Shown here: positions 62,221-64,000 of the stretch, piece after piece | Layout: the number at the start of each line of letters is the position of its first letter | Numbering within the stretch: position 1 is the stretch's first letter | NCBI GenBank assembly: GCA_964457925.1 | Contig: CAYWGH010000010.1 | Span: forward strand, 116,844 to 180,843 | Length of the DNA: 64,000 nt | Direction: 5' to 3' | Origin: Coneutiohabitans sp964457925 | GTDB taxonomy: Bacteria; Zhuqueibacterota; Zhuqueibacteria; Zhuqueibacterales; Zhuqueibacteraceae | Made by a program: the position numbers and the translations under genes | The notes under the pieces: generated by a model | Database searches by the model: none | The model's input: the letters and a program-made list of their open reading frames with translations, nothing else | Told to the model about the DNA's origin: nothing

Positions 62221-64000
62221 ATGGCTCACATCAATCTCAAAAGCCTGCTTGGCAAGAACAAAGAAGCCACGACGGTGGTCACGAATCTCATCGCGGCTAT
62301 AGGCGCCCCCCTCGTCATCGAAGATGCCGAGGGGCGGTTGCTGCTCGGGAAGGCCAATGCAAACAGTGCGACAAAATATCCGGTGGCGCTCGCCGGAGAA
62401 ATTCTCGGCTGGGTGTCCGGCGGCAAGCAGGCCGAATCCGTTGCCAACTTGTTGACGCATTTGGCCGGCAGAGAGGCCGAGAAGAAAACGTTGGGCAACG
62501 AGGTGCTTGGCCTTTATCGCGAGACGAATTTGATTTACAATTTTTCGGAGAAGCTGGTCGCCTCGCTCGAAGTGTCCGCCATCGCCGGCGCGGCCCTTGA
62601 ACAGGCTCGTCAGCTTATCAAGGCGAGCGGCGGGACCGTCATGTTGCTGAACGAAGAGACCAAAGCGCTTGAAACTGCGGCCACGTTCGGCCACGGCATT
62701 GATGCCTCAAATGGCCGCAAGCTGGGCGAGGGCATCATCGGCAACATTGCGGCGACCGGCAACGCTGAAATCGTCAACGATGTGCAGGCGGACCCGCGGC
62801 ATCTCAAGGATGGCAACGTCATCAGCTCTCTGCTCTGCGCGCCGTTCAAAATCAAAGAGCAAGTGAAGGGCGTGATCGCCCTGACGAGCGACACGCCGGT
62901 TGCCTACACGGCTGCCGAGCTGAAGCTGCTCATCGCCATTGCTTCGCAAGCCGCGCTCGCCGTTGAGAATGCGCTGCTGCACGAAAAGATGGTGCGGGAA
63001 GCCACGCGCAAAATCGAAGAACGGCGCCGCGAGCTGGAAATCGCCGTGCAGGAGCGCACCGCGGAGCTGGCCAGGCAAAAAGAGAACGTCGAGCTGCTGA
63101 GCGAAATCGGCAAAGAGATTACCGCCTCGCTGGACATGGACACGATTTTTTACAAGCTGTATGAGCACGTCAACCAACTCGTTGACGCGGCGATTTTTGG
63201 CGTCGGGATTTTTCATCCCGAGAAGGAACAAATCGAATACCGCCTCGCCATTGAAAAAGGCAAACGCTACGCGCCGTACACGCGCGATATGAGCGACAAG
63301 AACCAATTTCCGGTGTGGTGCATTGAAAACCGGCAGCCGGTATTCATCAATGACGTGACGCAAGAATACAGCAAGTACGTCAGCGCCTTCAGGTCGGCAA
63401 ACGTGAACGGAGCGGTGCTTGAAGATGGCACGCTTCCTGAAGAACCCTTTTCCATCATCTACCTGCCGCTGATTTCGCAGGAGAAAGTCTTGGGCGTCAT
63501 CAGCATTCAGAGCTTTCGAAAAAATGCCTACAGCGAGTATCATCTCAATCTTCTGCAAAACCTGGCCGCGTACACGAGCATCGCGCTCGACAACGCCGAT
63601 GCCTATCGCCGTCTCGACGCGACGCTGCAAAATTTGCAAGCCACCCAGCAGCAGCTCGTCACGCAGCAGAAACTCGCCTCCCTCGGCCAGCTCACCGCCG
63701 GCATCGCCCACGAGATCAAGAACCCGCTGAATTTTGTGAACAACTTTGCGGCGCTGTCGGTGGAATTGGCGAAGGAGTTGCGGGAGGAGGTTGAAAGGCG
63801 AAGGGCGAAGAGCGAAGGGCGCGACGAATTTGAAAACATCGAAGAGATTATTGAGACGTTGATTCAAAACGCGGAGAAGATCAACCATCACGGCAAGCGC
63901 GCGGATGGGATTGTGAAGAGCATGATGCAGCATGCGCGCGGCTCCTCCGGCCAGCGCGAGTTGGCGGATATCAATCATTTGCTCGACGAAGCGGTGAATC
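62221..64000 (+). CDS. Cytoplasmic GAF-domain sensor histidine kinase (runs past the right edge)
   Basis: 593 residues visible. No signal peptide or membrane helix is seen, so the protein is cytoplasmic. An N-terminal globular part with IAAIGAPLVIEDAEGRLLLG is followed by a GAF domain (about 105-250; SGGTVMLLNEETKALETAAT, LLCAPFKIKEQVKGVIAL), a coiled coil (about 255-300), a second GAF domain (about 310-465; DAAIFGVGIFHPEKEQIEYR, NQFPVWCIENRQPVFINDV) and HisKA IAHEIKNPLNFVNNFA (His about 497). The second GAF and HisKA are close paralogues of those in the kinase at 38209. A CGAAGGGCGAAG stretch at 63796-63822 adds residues between HisKA helices. The C-terminal HATPase lies beyond the window. 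Confidence 0.88.
   Translation, partial: MAHINLKSLLGKNKEATTVVTNLIAAIGAPLVIEDAEGRLLLGKANANSATKYPVALAGEILGWVSGGKQAESVANLLTHLAGREAEKKTLGNEVLGLYRETNLIYNFSEKLVASLEVSAIAGAALEQARQLIKASGGTVMLLNEETKALETAATFGHGIDASNGRKLGEGIIGNIAATGNAEIVNDVQADPRHLKDGNVISSLLCAPFKIKEQVKGVIALTSDTPVAYTAAELKLLIAIASQAALAVENALLHEKMVREATRKIEERRRELEIAVQERTAELARQKENVELLSEIGKEITASLDMDTIFYKLYEHVNQLVDAAIFGVGIFHPEKEQIEYRLAIEKGKRYAPYTRDMSDKNQFPVWCIENRQPVFINDVTQEYSKYVSAFRSANVNGAVLEDGTLPEEPFSIIYLPLISQEKVLGVISIQSFRKNAYSEYHLNLLQNLAAYTSIALDNADAYRRLDATLQNLQATQQQLVTQQKLASLGQLTAGIAHEIKNPLNFVNNFAALSVELAKELREEVERRRAKSEGRDEFENIEEIIETLIQNAEKINHHGKRADGIVKSMMQHARGSSGQRELADINHLLDEAVN
63796..63822. repeat. CGCTCTTCGCCC-type simple repeat, opposite orientation
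   Basis: AGGCGAAGGGCGAAGAGCGA then AGGGCGC, encoding about RRRAKSEGR in the HisKA linker. It is the reverse complement of the repeat at 58290. Confidence 0.55.

Noticed and set aside
62707..63978. 423-codon open frame on the minus strand
   Set aside because: It lies antisense to the cytoplasmic GAF kinase and is composed of low-complexity reverse translation.

Overview
The window is gene-dense bacterial DNA with GC-rich third codon positions, frequent Shine-Dalgarno sites and no tRNA or rRNA genes. It encodes Gram-negative envelope proteins: an Omp85 barrel, an alginate-export-type porin, OmpA and other lipoproteins, and very large periplasmic-propeller sensor kinases. Together with abundant intergenic palindromes this suggests a free-living member of the FCB/Bacteroidota-Calditrichota-KSB1 sphere. 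That placement is inference from gene style; no marker gene in the window settles it.

Left part (1-24.3 kb) is mostly minus strand. It holds an MFS/flippase pair, a small heavy-metal-binding protein, a diheme cytochrome-like lipoprotein with a porin, a frameshifted HicBA toxin-antitoxin remnant, an NtrY-like sensor kinase with a DUF4390 partner, an Omp85 protein, YjbQ, an Rpn/DUF4351 nuclease-like protein, a fused aconitase/LeuCD protein, an M61 peptidase, a DUF433/DUF2442 pair, a cupin, AccA and a polysaccharide block (GT2-sugar transferase fusion, dolichol-phosphate-mannose-synthase-like GT2, RmlD, PfkB kinase). A thioesterase and a threonine-dehydrogenase-like SDR follow on the plus strand.

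Middle part (24.5-37.8 kb, plus strand) carries an OmpA lipoprotein, a YpfJ-like zinc peptidase, a GcvT-like protein, GltS, and a regulatory block: PrsW protease, RsbW-like kinase, STAS antagonist, receiver-PP2C phosphatase, ECF sigma factor, membrane anti-sigma factor, and a membrane-anchored protein made of about 24 nonapeptide ANPELR repeats. The sigma gene and the repeat-protein gene share an equally spaced promoter-like motif, so the repeat protein looks like a target of this sigma factor. A 992-residue HEVAH peptidase-propeller-barrel protein follows.

Right part (38-64 kb, plus strand) is an expansion of sensor kinases: five propeller/Y_Y_Y kinases of 1127-2171 residues (one with five GAF domains and two receivers), a single-domain receiver, and a cytoplasmic GAF kinase cut by the window edge. 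It is interleaved with two intact, two-domain GxxExxY (PDDEXK_3) nuclease-like genes and with several families of palindromic repeats.

The most unusual signal is the relationship between these repeats and genes. Each GxxExxY gene, and a degraded third copy at 37.9 kb, lies between palindrome arms. The CCAACGGAT palindromes keep their pairing although the middle of the arm changes from copy to copy. Palindromes also supply stop codons, sit just upstream of starts, and occur in frame inside kinase genes without breaking the reading frame.
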